A stretch of 31,683 nucleotides of DNA from contig JAFSFU010000190.1 of NCBI GenBank assembly GCA_017435025.1, positions 1 through 31,683 on the forward strand. The letters are read 5' to 3'. The translations under genes and the position numbers were made by a program. The stretch is from Lachnospiraceae bacterium (GTDB lineage Bacteria; Bacillota_A; Clostridia; Lachnospirales; Lachnospiraceae). Shown here piece by piece: positions 21,800 through 31,205 of this stretch (the stretch's first letter is position 1; every line of letters begins with the position of its first letter). The notes under the pieces were generated by a model. That model was given only the letters and a program-made list of their open reading frames with translations. It did not search any database and was not told where the DNA came from.

Positions 21800-22768
21800 A
21801 TGGAGAAGAAATATGATGTGACGGCGTTAGGGGAATTGTTGATCGATTTTACGGAAAACGGAGTGAGTGGCCAGGGAAATCCGATATTGGAGACCAATCC
21901 GGGCGGTGCGCCGTGCAATGTGCTGGCAATGCTGCAGAAGCTGGGAAGTAAGACCTCATTTATTGGCAAGGTAGGAAATGATCAGTTTGGCTGGATGTTG
22001 AAAGAGACAATTGAATCCGTTGGTATTGACTCGGGGAACTTGATCATGGATGATGAGGTTCATACGACCTTAGCCTTTGTTCACACCTTCGAAGACGGAG
22101 ACAGAGACTTTTCTTTCTACCGCAATCCGGGCGCGGATATGATGTTAAAAGTGACGGATGTGCAGAAAGACAGAATCGAAGCGTCAAAGATCCTCCATTT
22201 TGGCACACTTTCTTCCACTCATGAGACATGTCGTGAGGCGACCAGATATGCACTGCAGTGTGCAAAAGATGCAGGTGTGCTTGTGTCCTTTGACCCGAAT
22301 CTGCGAGAACCACTGTGGAATGATCTGGAGGATGCAAAGCGTGAGATCGCCTATGGACTCGGATTGGCGGATATTGTAAAAATCTCTGATAATGAAGTAG
22401 TATTTATGACCGGGGAAGAAGATTACGAGAAGGCGGCAAGAATCCTGCAGGAGAAATATCAGATTCCGCTGCTGTTTGTGACTCTGGGACGCGATGGCAG
22501 TCGTGCATATTATAAAGATATGCGTGTTGAGGCTGCAGGTTTTATTCAGGAACATACCATCGAGACCACCGGTGCCGGTGATACGTTTACCGGCTGTGTA
22601 CTCAGTAAGATTCTGGAACGCGGCGGTATCGAGGGACTGACGGAAACGGAATTAAAAGAAATGCTGACGTTTGCAAATGCCGGTGCATCTTTGATCACCA
22701 CAAGACGCGGGGCATTGAAGGTCATGCCGGAGCGGGTGGAGATTGAAGAATTGATTATGAAGAGATAA
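21800..22768 (+). CDS. PfkB-family carbohydrate kinase, probable fructokinase
   Basis: 322 residues from ATG at 21800 (MEKKYDVTALGE), about 10 nt after AAAGGG; in-frame ATGs at 21749 and 21782 are less likely. The ribokinase-fold start TALGELLIDFT and NPGGAPCNVLAML are the fructokinase form of the substrate loop. The PfkB signature TTGAGDTFTGCVL holds catalytic Asp261. It phosphorylates a free sugar, most likely fructose to fructose-6-phosphate, in the cytoplasm. No sugar transporter or hydrolase is adjacent, so the sugar is assigned by family resemblance only. Monocistronic, with its own promoter and terminator. Confidence 0.88.
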   Translation: MEKKYDVTALGELLIDFTENGVSGQGNPILETNPGGAPCNVLAMLQKLGSKTSFIGKVGNDQFGWMLKETIESVGIDSGNLIMDDEVHTTLAFVHTFEDGDRDFSFYRNPGADMMLKVTDVQKDRIEASKILHFGTLSSTHETCREATRYALQCAKDAGVLVSFDPNLREPLWNDLEDAKREIAYGLGLADIVKISDNEVVFMTGEEDYEKAARILQEKYQIPLLFVTLGRDGSRAYYKDMRVEAAGFIQEHTIETTGAGDTFTGCVLSKILERGGIEGLTETELKEMLTFANAGASLITTRRGALKVMPERVEIEELIMKR

Positions 22769-22769
22769 G

Positions 22770-22790
22770 GGGCGGGTTTCCGCCCTTTTT
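22770..22790 (+). terminator. Intrinsic terminator after the fructokinase gene
   Basis: GGGCGG and CCGCCC with a 4-nt loop, followed by TTTTT; the stem begins one nucleotide after the stop codon. Confidence 0.85.
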
Positions 22791-22823
22791 GATTTCCGTG
22801 TGAATGTATTAAGAAATTATAAA

Positions 22824-22850
22824 TTAGCACTCTCTGCTTGACAGTGCTAA
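22824..22850. promoter_or_regulatory. CIRCE operator (HrcA binding site) upstream of clpB
   Basis: TTAGCACTC, 9 nt, CAGTGCTAA. It matches the CIRCE consensus (TTAGCACTC-N9-GAGTGCTAA) at all but one position. It overlaps the clpB -35 box, so HrcA binding would block polymerase. Confidence 0.9.
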
Positions 22851-22866
22851 CAACATGTGCTATAGT
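22838..22866 (+). promoter_or_regulatory. Consensus sigma-A promoter for clpB
   Basis: TTGACA (22838-22843), 17 nt, TATAGT (22861-22866). The -35 box lies across the spacer and right arm of the CIRCE palindrome. Confidence 0.85.
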
Positions 22867-22930
22867 TCTTCTAGAACAAACAAAAATGAACACATTGTAA
22901 TTCATCTAACGTTTTAGGAGGCTTGCAATT

Positions 22931-25519
22931 ATGAATATCAGTAAATTTACGCAAAAATCGGTTCAGGCGGTACAGGGCTGTGAGAAGCTGGCTTATGAAT
23001 TTGGCAATCAGCAGATTGGTCAGGAGCATCTTCTTGTGAGTCTGCTTCGCTTGGAGGACAGCCTGATTTTGAAATTGATCACGAAAATGGGAATTTCCGG
23101 TGAGCAGTTTTTGAACGAGGCAGAACAGTTGATCAATAAACTTCCGAAGGTGTCCGGCGGCGGTCAGGTTTATATCAATAATGATCTGAATAAAGTCCTG
23201 ATCAATGCGGAGGACGAGGCAAAGGCAATGGGAGACGAGTATGTTTCCGTGGAACATGTTTTCCTTTGCCTGATGAAAGAGGCAAATAAAGCGCTGAAAG
23301 ATCTGTTCAAGATGTACGGCATTGACCGTAACAAGTTTTTACAGGTACTTTCCACAGTACGAGGCAACCAGCGTGTGGTCAGTGACAATCCGGAAGTGAC
23401 GTATGATACATTAAATAAATATGGTGCAGATCTGGTAGAAAGAGCCAGGGAACAGAAATTGGATCCGGTAATCGGCCGCGATGCGGAGATTCGAAACGTG
23501 GTTCGTATTCTTTCCAGAAAGACGAAAAATAATCCGGTTCTGATCGGTGAACCGGGTGTCGGTAAGACAGCGGTAGTGGAAGGCCTGGCGCAGAGAATTG
23601 TCCGCGGCGATGTGCCGGAAGGACTGAAGGATAAAAAGTTGTTCTCACTGGATATGGGTGCATTGGTGGCAGGTGCCAAGTACCGAGGTGAGTTTGAAGA
23701 ACGTCTGAAAGCCGTCCTGGATGAAGTGAAGAAAAGTGACGGTCAGATCATTCTCTTTATCGATGAACTGCATACGATTGTCGGCGCTGGTAAATCCGAT
23801 GGCGCTATGGATGCAGGTAATATGTTAAAACCGATGCTGGCCCGCGGTGAGCTGCACTGCATCGGTGCTACCACACTGGATGAGTATCGCAAATATATTG
23901 AAAAGGATCCGGCGCTTGAGCGTCGTTTCCAGCCGGTACTGGTGGATGAACCGACAGTGGAAGATACGATTTCCATTCTTCGCGGTCTGAAGGATCGTTA
24001 TGAAGTGTACCATGGCGTGAAGATCACAGACTCTGCGCTGGTAAGTGCAGCAGTGCTTTCCAACCGCTATATCAGCGATCGTTTTCTGCCGGATAAAGCC
24101 ATCGATCTGGTGGATGAGGCATGTGCGATGATCAAGACCGAGTTGGATTCTATGCCAACCGAACTGGATGAATTATCCAGAAAGATCATGCAGATGGAGA
24201 TTGAGGAAGCGGCGCTTAAGAAAGAGACGGACCGCCTCAGCCAGGATCGTCTGGCGGACTTACAAAAAGAATTGGCAGAGCTGCATGATACCTTTACTTC
24301 CCAAAAGGCTCAGTGGGAAAATGAGAAGGCATCCGTGGATAAACTTTCCAGTCTTCGCGAAGAGATTGAGAGTGTGAATCGTCAGATTCAGGATGCGCAG
24401 CAGAGATATGACCTGAATAAGGCGGCAGAATTGCAGTACGGAAAACTTCCGCAGCTGGAGAAAGAACTGCAGGAAGAGGAAGAACGTGTAAAGAATCAGG
24501 ACTTAAGTCTGGTACACGAAAGTGTGACTGACGATGAGATTGCAAGGATTATCTCCCGCTGGACCGGAATTCCTGTGGCAAAGCTGACTGAGAGCGAGAG
24601 AAATAAGACTCTTCATCTCGATGAGCAGCTGCACAAGCGTGTGGTCGGACAGGATGAAGGTGTGGAGAAAGTGACCGAGGCCATTATTCGTTCCAAGGCC
24701 GGAATCAAAGACCCGACCAAACCGATTGGTTCTTTCCTGTTCCTCGGTCCAACCGGTGTCGGTAAAACGGAGCTTGCGAAAGCTCTGGCTGAGAATCTGT
24801 TCGATGATGAAACCAATATGGTCCGCATCGATATGAGTGAATACATGGAGAAACACTCCGTATCCAGACTGATCGGAGCGCCGCCAGGATATGTAGGTTA
24901 CGATGAAGGAGGTCAGCTGACCGAGGCAGTTCGCAGAAAACCGTACTGTGTCGTACTGTTCGATGAGGTGGAAAAAGCCCATCCGGACGTGTTCAATGTG
25001 CTGCTTCAGGTGCTGGATGACGGACGGATCACAGATTCCATGGGTAAGACAGTTGATTTTAAGAATACGATCATCATCCTTACATCCAACATTGGTTCCC
25101 AGTATCTGCTGGATGGAATTGATGAGGAAGGAATGATCCGCCCAGAGGCAGAGGCTGCGGTTATGCACGATCTTCGTGCGCATTTCAGACCGGAATTCCT
25201 GAATCGTCTGGATGAGATGGTTCTGTTCAAACCGCTCACCAAGAGCAACATCGGTGGAATCATCAACCTGCTGATCGCAGATGTGAATAAGCGCCTTGCA
25301 GATAAAGAACTGTCCATCGCACTGACTGATGAGGCTAAGGCGTTTATCGTGGAGAATGGCTACGATCCGGTATACGGTGCAAGGCCGTTAAAACGTTACC
25401 TGCAGAAACATGTGGAGACATTGGCTGCGAAGCTGATTCTTTCCGACGGCGTGCGTGTGGGCGATACGATTCTGATTGATGTGGTAGATGGAAAACTGAG
25501 TGCGAGTGCAAAGAGATAA
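22931..25519 (+). CDS. clpB: ATP-dependent disaggregase ClpB
   Basis: 862 residues, the normal ClpB length; ATG with AGGAGG 9 nt upstream. Layout: N-terminal substrate domain (1-145), first AAA+ module with Walker A GEPGVGKT (206-213) and Walker [10 protein letters not shown], coiled-coil middle domain (about 400-530, rich in Lys/Glu/Gln), and second AAA+ module with Walker A GPTGVGKT (606-613) and [12 protein letters not shown]. The pore-loop segment [10 protein letters not shown] is present. It lacks the ClpP-docking loop typical of ClpA/ClpX as far as I can see. It rescues aggregated proteins with DnaK. It is controlled by CIRCE/HrcA. Confidence 0.96.
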   Translation: MNISKFTQKSVQAVQGCEKLAYEFGNQQIGQEHLLVSLLRLEDSLILKLITKMGISGEQFLNEAEQLINKLPKVSGGGQVYINNDLNKVLINAEDEAKAMGDEYVSVEHVFLCLMKEANKALKDLFKMYGIDRNKFLQVLSTVRGNQRVVSDNPEVTYDTLNKYGADLVERAREQKLDPVIGRDAEIRNVVRILSRKTKNNPVLIGEPGVGKTAVVEGLAQRIVRGDVPEGLKDKKLFSLDMGALVAGAKYRGEFEERLKAVLDEVKKSDGQIILFIDELHTIVGAGKSDGAMDAGNMLKPMLARGELHCIGATTLDEYRKYIEKDPALERRFQPVLVDEPTVEDTISILRGLKDRYEVYHGVKITDSALVSAAVLSNRYISDRFLPDKAIDLVDEACAMIKTELDSMPTELDELSRKIMQMEIEEAALKKETDRLSQDRLADLQKELAELHDTFTSQKAQWENEKASVDKLSSLREEIESVNRQIQDAQQRYDLNKAAELQYGKLPQLEKELQEEEERVKNQDLSLVHESVTDDEIARIISRWTGIPVAKLTESERNKTLHLDEQLHKRVVGQDEGVEKVTEAIIRSKAGIKDPTKPIGSFLFLGPTGVGKTELAKALAENLFDDETNMVRIDMSEYMEKHSVSRLIGAPPGYVGYDEGGQLTEAVRRKPYCVVLFDEVEKAHPDVFNVLLQVLDDGRITDSMGKTVDFKNTIIILTSNIGSQYLLDGIDEEGMIRPEAEAAVMHDLRAHFRPEFLNRLDEMVLFKPLTKSNIGGIINLLIADVNKRLADKELSIALTDEAKAFIVENGYDPVYGARPLKRYLQKHVETLAAKLILSDGVRVGDTILIDVVDGKLSASAKR

Positions 25520-25535
25520 TTATAAGTTGATATTT

Positions 25536-25621
25536 CATTCAGTGATGTAAGTTTCATTCGTTCATTAAATTATAAAATTATAATCCAACAATTGAATGTG
25601 AAAGAAACTTACATCTGAATG
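25536..25621. repeat. Long hairpin directly downstream of clpB
   Basis: CATTCA plus GATGTAAGTTTC (25536-25555, 2-nt bulge) pairs with GAAACTTACATC plus TGAATG (25604-25621), giving 18 bp around a 48-nt A/T-rich loop. It is preceded by TGATATTTCATT (25528-25539), the same start as the terminal repeat of the element at 31206. It may terminate clpB mRNA or be a related element. Confidence 0.6.
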
Positions 25622-25663
25622 AACTATGCATAGAACATACACACGAGAGGTTCATTTTAATTG

Positions 25664-25896
25664 TGATATTTTGATTGAGTAAGATTGAAAGTGTCTATTA
25701 GAAAATCCCATATTCTGAAAATGATAGGCTGGACGACTGAGCTTCCAAAGATTTTCGCCTGTACAAAGATTGCAAATGCATTTATCGCAATCGTCGTACA
25801 GGCGGATAAAATCGCATGGAAGCAAAGGTAGTCAGCCGTATTTACAGAATATGGGATTACTATATAGATAGCTTTTATTTACTCAATTAAATATCA
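25664..25896. repeat. Full-length copy B of the structured inverted-repeat element
   Basis: 233 bp with ends TGATATTT...ATTGAGTAA and TTTACTCAATTAAATATCA. The outer stem is AATCCCATATTCTG (25704-25717) with CAGAATATGGGATT (25845-25858). Inner stems are GCCTGTAC (25757-25764) with GTACAGGC (25796-25803), and GATTGC (25768-25773) with GCAATC (25787-25792). Copy C has the same layout in the opposite orientation, with different but still complementary bases in the stems. No ORF. Confidence 0.8.
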
Positions 25897-25927
25897 ATTC
25901 CCCCATCCATGCGTCCACAGATTTACA

Positions 25928-25957
25928 TTGACACTTAACATAATTATCATGTATGAT
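25928..25957 (+). promoter_or_regulatory. Promoter for the acetolactate synthase pair
   Basis: TTGACA (25928-25933), 18 nt, TATGAT (25952-25957). The leader of about 45 nt is too short for a T-box or leader-peptide attenuator. Confidence 0.7.
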
Positions 25958-26010
25958 AAAAGGTAAATTTGATTTGATATACGTGATGGAAATAGAGGGG
26001 AGACCTAACA

Positions 26011-27624
26011 ATGAATGGTGCACAGGCAATGATCAAATGCCTTGAAAATGAAGGGGTAGAGACCATATTCGGTTATCCGGGTGTGGCAATCTGTCCGTTT
26101 TATGATGCAGTGTTGGATTCTGATATCCGTACAGTTTTGGTGCGTTCGGAGCAGAATGCGGCTCATGCTGCCAGTGGAATGGCACGTGTGACGGGAAAGG
26201 TGGGGGTCTGCGCGGTCACAAGCGGTCCTGGTGCGACCAACCTGATCACAGGAATTGCTACGGCGTTCGCGGATAGTATTCCGCTGATCTGTATTACCGG
26301 CCAGGTAAACAGCGAATTGATTGGAAGCGATGTATTCCAGGAGGCTGATATTACCGGTGCAACGGAATCATTTGTAAAGTACAGCTATCTTGTGAGAAAC
26401 GTGGAAGATATTCCGCAGATCATGAAAGAGGCGTTCTATATTGCCAATACCGGACGAAAGGGACCGGTTCTGATCGATGTGCCAATCGATGTGCAGAATG
26501 CGACGATCAAGAAATTCAAATATCCGGAGAGTGTTTCTCTTCGTACATATAAACCGACCGTCAAAGGTCATGCTGTTCAGATGAAAAAGGTGATGACAGA
26601 GCTCCAAAAGGCAAAACGCCCGGTAATCTGCGCCGGCGGCGGTGTGCTGCTTAGTGATGCACAGAATCTGATGCGCGAGTTTGCCCACAAATACCGTGTT
26701 CCGGTGGTTTCCACGATGATGGGAATCGGAGCAATGCCGACTCTGGATCCGCTGTATTTCGGTATGGTTGGAAACAATGGTATGGCGTATGCAAACCGTG
26801 CAATGAACGAAGCGGATATGGTCATTATGGTCGGTGCCCGCGTGGCGGACCGTGCGGTAAATCAGCCGGAGATCATCACAAAAAATAAGGTTTTAGTACA
26901 TATGGATGTGGATCCGGCAGAAATTGGAAAGAATGCCGGTCCGACGATTCCGCTGGTTGGCGATGCAAAACATATCTTTACAGATATGATGCAGATGGAA
27001 ATTGAAGTGGACCATGAAGAGTGGATCCAGACTTTGTATCGATATGGCGAAACAATGGAAGTAAAACGTAATCCGGATCCGGACTATGTGGATCCGGCGG
27101 CGTTTGTACGTATGTTGTCCGAGAAAATGGATGAAGATGGAATCTACGTGGCTGACGTAGGCCAGAATCAGATCTGGTCCTGCAAAAATTATCTGATGCG
27201 AAACGGCAGTTTCCTTACTTCCGGCGGTATGGGAACCATGGGTTACTCTATTCCGGCTGCCATTGGTGCTAAAATGGGCTGTCCGGATCGGCAGGCGGTT
27301 GCAGTATGTGGTGACGGTTCTTTCCAGATGTCTATGTGTGAACTGGCGACCATGCGCCAGCATGGAGTGGCTGCCAAAGTGGTCGTGATGAAAAACGGAT
27401 ATCTCGGCATGGTGCGCGAGTACCAGACGAAGACATACAACAATCGATTTTCCGTGGTGGATCTTTCCGGTAGTCCGGATCTGTCCAAAATCGCGGAGGC
27501 GTATGGAATTCCGTTTATCCGTGTGACAAGGATGGATGAGGCGGAGGCAGCGATCGAACGTTTCCTGGAGAATGACGAATCGGTGTTGATGGAGTGCGTG
27601 ATCCATCCGTTGGACAGAGTGTAG
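26011..27624 (+). CDS. ilvB: Acetolactate synthase, large (catalytic) subunit
   Basis: 537 residues. Thiamine-diphosphate enzyme with Glu47 in RSEQNAAHAASGMAR, the glutamate that activates the cofactor. The cofactor motif GDGSFQMSMCELATMRQHGV starts at about residue 434 and ends in VVMKNGYLGMVREYQ. It joins two pyruvates to acetolactate, or pyruvate and 2-ketobutyrate to acetohydroxybutyrate, for valine, leucine and isoleucine. It is slightly shorter than the usual 560-590 residues. The small ACT-domain subunit follows 12 nt later, which supports a biosynthetic rather than fermentative enzyme. No ilvC or ilvD is in the window. Confidence 0.92.
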   Translation: MNGAQAMIKCLENEGVETIFGYPGVAICPFYDAVLDSDIRTVLVRSEQNAAHAASGMARVTGKVGVCAVTSGPGATNLITGIATAFADSIPLICITGQVNSELIGSDVFQEADITGATESFVKYSYLVRNVEDIPQIMKEAFYIANTGRKGPVLIDVPIDVQNATIKKFKYPESVSLRTYKPTVKGHAVQMKKVMTELQKAKRPVICAGGGVLLSDAQNLMREFAHKYRVPVVSTMMGIGAMPTLDPLYFGMVGNNGMAYANRAMNEADMVIMVGARVADRAVNQPEIITKNKVLVHMDVDPAEIGKNAGPTIPLVGDAKHIFTDMMQMEIEVDHEEWIQTLYRYGETMEVKRNPDPDYVDPAAFVRMLSEKMDEDGIYVADVGQNQIWSCKNYLMRNGSFLTSGGMGTMGYSIPAAIGAKMGCPDRQAVAVCGDGSFQMSMCELATMRQHGVAAKVVVMKNGYLGMVREYQTKTYNNRFSVVDLSGSPDLSKIAEAYGIPFIRVTRMDEAEAAIERFLENDESVLMECVIHPLDRV

Positions 27625-27636
27625 GAGGGGACATAT

Positions 27637-28122
27637 ATGAAAAAGATTTATTCTGTTTTGGTAGAAAACCGCTCCGGTGTTCTGTTCAAGGTGGCAGGGT
27701 TGTTTTCGAGAAGAGCTTTCAATATTAATAGTCTGGTTGTGGGTGAGACCGATGATCCGACCATGTCCAGAATGACCATTGTTTCCACCGGTGATGCCCA
27801 TACGCTGGAGCAGATTGAGAAACAGCTCAATAAGAAACTGGATGTGATCAAGGTTAAAACTTTTGATGAGCATGAATGTTATACCCGCGAGCTGATGCTG
27901 ATCAAGGTGAAATATGGAAGAAGCAATCGAAAGGACATTATGGAAATCTGCAGCATTATGAAGGCTGAGATTGTGGACATGTCAAAAAATTATATGATGA
28001 TTCAGCTTTGCGATACATCGGATCGGATTCAGTTGTTCATGAATATGCTGAATGGAATTACGATTACAGAAGTGGCCCGTACCGGTACGGTGGCGCTGCC
28101 AATGTGCAAAGAGAATGAATAG
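27637..28122 (+). CDS. ilvN: Acetolactate synthase, small (regulatory) subunit
   Basis: 161 residues, the standard length; ATG with AGGAGGGG upstream. An N-terminal ACT domain (YSVLVENRSGVLFKVAGLFSRRAFNINSLVVGETDDPTMSRMTIVS in consecutive short motifs at 4-49) binds the feedback inhibitor valine. The C-terminal ACT-like domain (ELMLIKVKYGRSNRKDIMEICSIMKAEIVDMS region) completes the fold and contacts the large subunit. It is cotranscribed with ilvB and stimulates and regulates it. The symbol ilvH is equally valid for this family. Confidence 0.93.
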   Translation: MKKIYSVLVENRSGVLFKVAGLFSRRAFNINSLVVGETDDPTMSRMTIVSTGDAHTLEQIEKQLNKKLDVIKVKTFDEHECYTRELMLIKVKYGRSNRKDIMEICSIMKAEIVDMSKNYMMIQLCDTSDRIQLFMNMLNGITITEVARTGTVALPMCKENE

Positions 28123-28126
28123 GCGG

Positions 28127-28164
28127 ATGCTGTCTTGTAGATAAAACTGCAGGACAGCATTTTT
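28127..28164 (+). terminator. Intrinsic terminator after the acetolactate synthase genes
   Basis: ATGCTGTC (28127-28134) pairs with GACAGCAT (28153-28160), followed by TTTT. Confidence 0.8.
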
Positions 28165-28166
28165 AA

Positions 28167-28195
28167 TTGACAGGGAAATACACTGTTTATATAAT
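28167..28195 (+). promoter_or_regulatory. Perfect-consensus promoter for the nucleotidase fusion gene
   Basis: TTGACA (28167-28172), 17 nt, TATAAT (28190-28195). Both hexamers and the spacing are ideal, predicting strong expression. Confidence 0.85.
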
Positions 28196-28220
28196 GAAGT
28201 CAGAAAAGGAGGCGATATCC

Positions 28221-31202
28221 ATGAAAAGATATAAGAAATTTGGCGTTTTGTTTTTGGCGATGATGATGGTCCTGCATGTGACTGTCCTTGCTTTTGCTGA
28301 CCAATCTGCTTCAAAGAACGGGGATGTAGTGGTCCTTTATACCAATGACGTCCATACACATGTGGATAATGAGGGGCTTCGCTATTCCAACGTGGCTGGT
28401 CTCAAGAAAGAATTGGCAGCAGCGGGTAATGAGGTAATCCTGGTGGATGCGGGTGATCATATTCAGGGAACTGCCTACGGCTCCATGGACAAAGGCGAAA
28501 CGATCATTCATTTGATGAATGCAGCAGGATACGATCTTGCTACTTTGGGAAACCATGAATTCGATTACGGTATGGACGGCGCCATGAATGCGATCCAATG
28601 GGCAGGTTTTCCATATGTGTCTGCAAATTTCCATCATGAAACGAACGGTGCAATGGGTGAGAGTGTGCTGGATTCTTACCATGTTTTTGATTTCGGAGAG
28701 ATGGAAGTGGCATTTGTTGGTATTACCACACCGGAGACTTTTACGAAATCCACACCGGCATATTTCCAGGATGGAAAAGGCAATTATATTTACGGAATTG
28801 CAGGCGGCACGGACGGTAAAGCACTGTATGCGTCTGTACAGAAGGCGATTGATGCGGCGGCAAAAGAGGCAGACGTTGTCATTGCACTCGGCCATCTGGG
28901 AGATGATCCGGCTTCGAAACCGTGGACCAGTGAGGAATTGATCGCAAATACGACCGGTCTTGATGCATTTATCGATGGTCATTCACATTCAACGGTAGCA
29001 GGAAAGAATGTGAAAGACAAAGCAGGCAATGATGTTCTGCTTACACAGACCGGTGAGTATCTGGATGCGGTCGGAAAGATGACCATTAAACCGGATGGTT
29101 CGATCATGACAGAATTAGTGACCGATTATGCGGGTGTTGATGAAACTGTGAAAGCGATGGAACAGGGATGGATCGATTCTGTCAACGGAAAATTAGGACA
29201 GAATGTTGGCTCTGTTTCTGATGTTCTCGATAACTACGACGCTGAGGGAAATCGATTGGTGAGAAGTCAGGAGACCAACACCGGTGATTTCGCAGCTGAC
29301 GCGTTATACTATCTGTTTACAGATATGGGGCTGGATGTGGATGTTGCTGTTATGAACGGCGGCGGAATCCGTAACAAAGCAGTAACCGGTGATATCACAT
29401 ATCTGACATGCAAAGAAATTCACAGCTTTGGCAATGTGGCATGTTTGCAGACTGTCACAGGTCAGCAGCTTCTCGATGCGCTCGAGTGGGGTGCGAAAGA
29501 TGCGGGTGCAGCTGAGAATGGCGGATTCTTACAGGTGTCCGGCCTAAAATATACGATCGACACAAATATTCCATCCACAGTGCAGAAGGATGAAAAAGGC
29601 GTATGGACCGGCGGGCCGACCGGAGCGTACCGTGTTAAAAATGTACAGGTACTGAATAATCAGACCGGCGCATATGAAGCGTTGAATCTGAATGCAAAAT
29701 ATAATCTGGCAGGTTACAATTATACACTCCGTGACCTGGGTGACGGTTTTGCCATGTTTGACGGAGCGGTCAATGTGCTGGATTATGTGATGGAAGATTA
29801 CATGGTACTGGCAAATTACATTCAGTCCTTTGCGGGATGTGAGGTGACCGGTTATTCTGAACCGCAGGGCAGAATTACGATCATCGAATCGGAAGCAATG
29901 GATAGCGGAAAGATTACAGTGGGTGGCCTGGACCAGAATCTTTGGACCACAAAGTACGGAAATTTGTATTGTGATCTGAAGGTGGAGAAGTTCTTTGATA
30001 TGGGCTATGGACTCGGTGATCTGGTAAAGGTGAAATTCCTGAATCAGGAACTGGTTCTCCCGGTAGTTCCAACGTATTCTTATGTGGAATCCGGAAAGCC
30101 GGCGATCATTGCCGGATTTACGGATAGCGGTGCACCGACCGGCTATATCTCCTTTGCGATCAATATGGGTAACTTTACGGAAACTTATGGAATTGCCGTG
30201 AAGAAGACGGACGATGCAGGGAACTGGTGGTTTGAGGCATGTGAAGGTGTGACATTCCCGATGGAGATCACATTGGAGATGGCAGAAGATGACGGATATA
30301 TGGCCCAGTATATGCTCCATGACCTGAACCGCACCAATGTGCGCGAGGACTATGCAGCGCTGACCGATGATCAGTTCGCGAATTTCCGGAATATTGCAGT
30401 AAGCGGTATGGGCAACCGGATTCTCTACCGGTCTTCCAGCCCGATCAATCCGGAGCTTGGAAGGAACACTTATGCCGATGCGGCGATTGAGGCAGCAGGC
30501 GTAAAGACGATCGTGAATCTGGCTGACAACAGAGATGAGGCTCAAGCATATCCGGGCTTTGGGGATTCTTATTACAGCAAACAGAATGTGATCTATCTTG
30601 GTCTTGGGGTGGACTTCCAGGCAGATGAGTTCAAGGCCGGACTTGCAAATGGTCTGAAGTTCATGTCATCCAACGAGGGTCCGTATCTGGTACACTGTAC
30701 CGAAGGTAAGGATCGCGCAGGTTTTGTTTCTGCTCTGCTTTCCTGCCTGATGGGGGCAAGCTACGAAGAAGTTCTTGCTGATTACATGGTTACATACGAC
30801 AATTACTACGGTATAAAACCTGGAACCGATAAGTACCAGGCGATTGCCGACAGTAATATCGTGAAGTCACTGAAACTGGCGTTTGGTGTAGATGATCTGA
30901 CTGCGGTGAATCTGGCAGCAGAAGCGGAAGAATATCTGCAGTCCATCGGACTGCGTTCTGATGAGATTGCCGCATTGAAGGCAAATCTGAGTGTCAGCCG
31001 TGAGGGTGCACCGGAGATTGCATACGTCAATGTTGTTACGAAAGGATACGTGGTTGTGCGCGGCGATTCCCTGTGGCTGATCGCACAGAGAGAGCTGGGC
31101 AATGGAAGACGCTGGACTGAGATTTATGATATGAATAAGAACGTTCTGGTGAATCCGGATTTGATCCGTGTTGGTCAGAGACTGGCGATGCCGGGACGGT
31201 AG
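28221..31202 (+). CDS. Secreted 5'-nucleotidase / tyrosine-phosphatase / LysM three-domain fusion
   Basis: 993 residues from ATG at 28221, with AGGAGG 8 nt upstream; a longer frame from 28167 starts inside the promoter. A signal peptide is cleaved after about AFA (27). The metallophosphatase domain (35-330) has YTNDVHTH, DAGDHIQG, GNHEFDYG, ALGHLG and DGHSHS; the 5'-nucleotidase C-terminal domain (about 355-575) has TGDFAADAL and MNGGGIRNK. A beta-rich region (about 575-715) is not recognised. A phosphatase of the Y_phosphatase3 type follows, with P-loop HCTEGKDRAG (Cys826, Arg832). A LysM module (about 945-993, VVVRGDSLWLIAQ) should hold the protein on peptidoglycan. It probably scavenges phosphate and nucleosides outside the cell. 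The combination is unusual. Confidence 0.88.
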   Translation: MKRYKKFGVLFLAMMMVLHVTVLAFADQSASKNGDVVVLYTNDVHTHVDNEGLRYSNVAGLKKELAAAGNEVILVDAGDHIQGTAYGSMDKGETIIHLMNAAGYDLATLGNHEFDYGMDGAMNAIQWAGFPYVSANFHHETNGAMGESVLDSYHVFDFGEMEVAFVGITTPETFTKSTPAYFQDGKGNYIYGIAGGTDGKALYASVQKAIDAAAKEADVVIALGHLGDDPASKPWTSEELIANTTGLDAFIDGHSHSTVAGKNVKDKAGNDVLLTQTGEYLDAVGKMTIKPDGSIMTELVTDYAGVDETVKAMEQGWIDSVNGKLGQNVGSVSDVLDNYDAEGNRLVRSQETNTGDFAADALYYLFTDMGLDVDVAVMNGGGIRNKAVTGDITYLTCKEIHSFGNVACLQTVTGQQLLDALEWGAKDAGAAENGGFLQVSGLKYTIDTNIPSTVQKDEKGVWTGGPTGAYRVKNVQVLNNQTGAYEALNLNAKYNLAGYNYTLRDLGDGFAMFDGAVNVLDYVMEDYMVLANYIQSFAGCEVTGYSEPQGRITIIESEAMDSGKITVGGLDQNLWTTKYGNLYCDLKVEKFFDMGYGLGDLVKVKFLNQELVLPVVPTYSYVESGKPAIIAGFTDSGAPTGYISFAINMGNFTETYGIAVKKTDDAGNWWFEACEGVTFPMEITLEMAEDDGYMAQYMLHDLNRTNVREDYAALTDDQFANFRNIAVSGMGNRILYRSSSPINPELGRNTYADAAIEAAGVKTIVNLADNRDEAQAYPGFGDSYYSKQNVIYLGLGVDFQADEFKAGLANGLKFMSSNEGPYLVHCTEGKDRAGFVSALLSCLMGASYEEVLADYMVTYDNYYGIKPGTDKYQAIADSNIVKSLKLAFGVDDLTAVNLAAEAEEYLQSIGLRSDEIAALKANLSVSREGAPEIAYVNVVTKGYVVVRGDSLWLIAQRELGNGRRWTEIYDMNKNVLVNPDLIRVGQRLAMPGR

Positions 31203-31205
31203 GAT

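Noticed and set aside
25958..26010. T-box or leader-peptide attenuator for the acetolactate synthase genes
   Set aside because: The predicted leader is only about 45 nt, with no terminator hairpin or branched-chain codon run.
26893..27873. 326-codon open frame antisense to ilvB/ilvN
   Set aside because: It lies opposite two well-supported genes, has low-complexity His-rich content and no ribosome binding site. It is a coding shadow.
28167..28220. N-terminal extension of the nucleotidase fusion protein
   Set aside because: The extended frame begins on the TTG of a perfect -35 box and would precede the signal peptide. The ATG at 28221 has an ideal ribosome site.
29544..30545. 333-codon open frame antisense to the nucleotidase fusion gene
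   Set aside because: No family motif or ribosome binding site; the sense strand encodes recognisable domains throughout.
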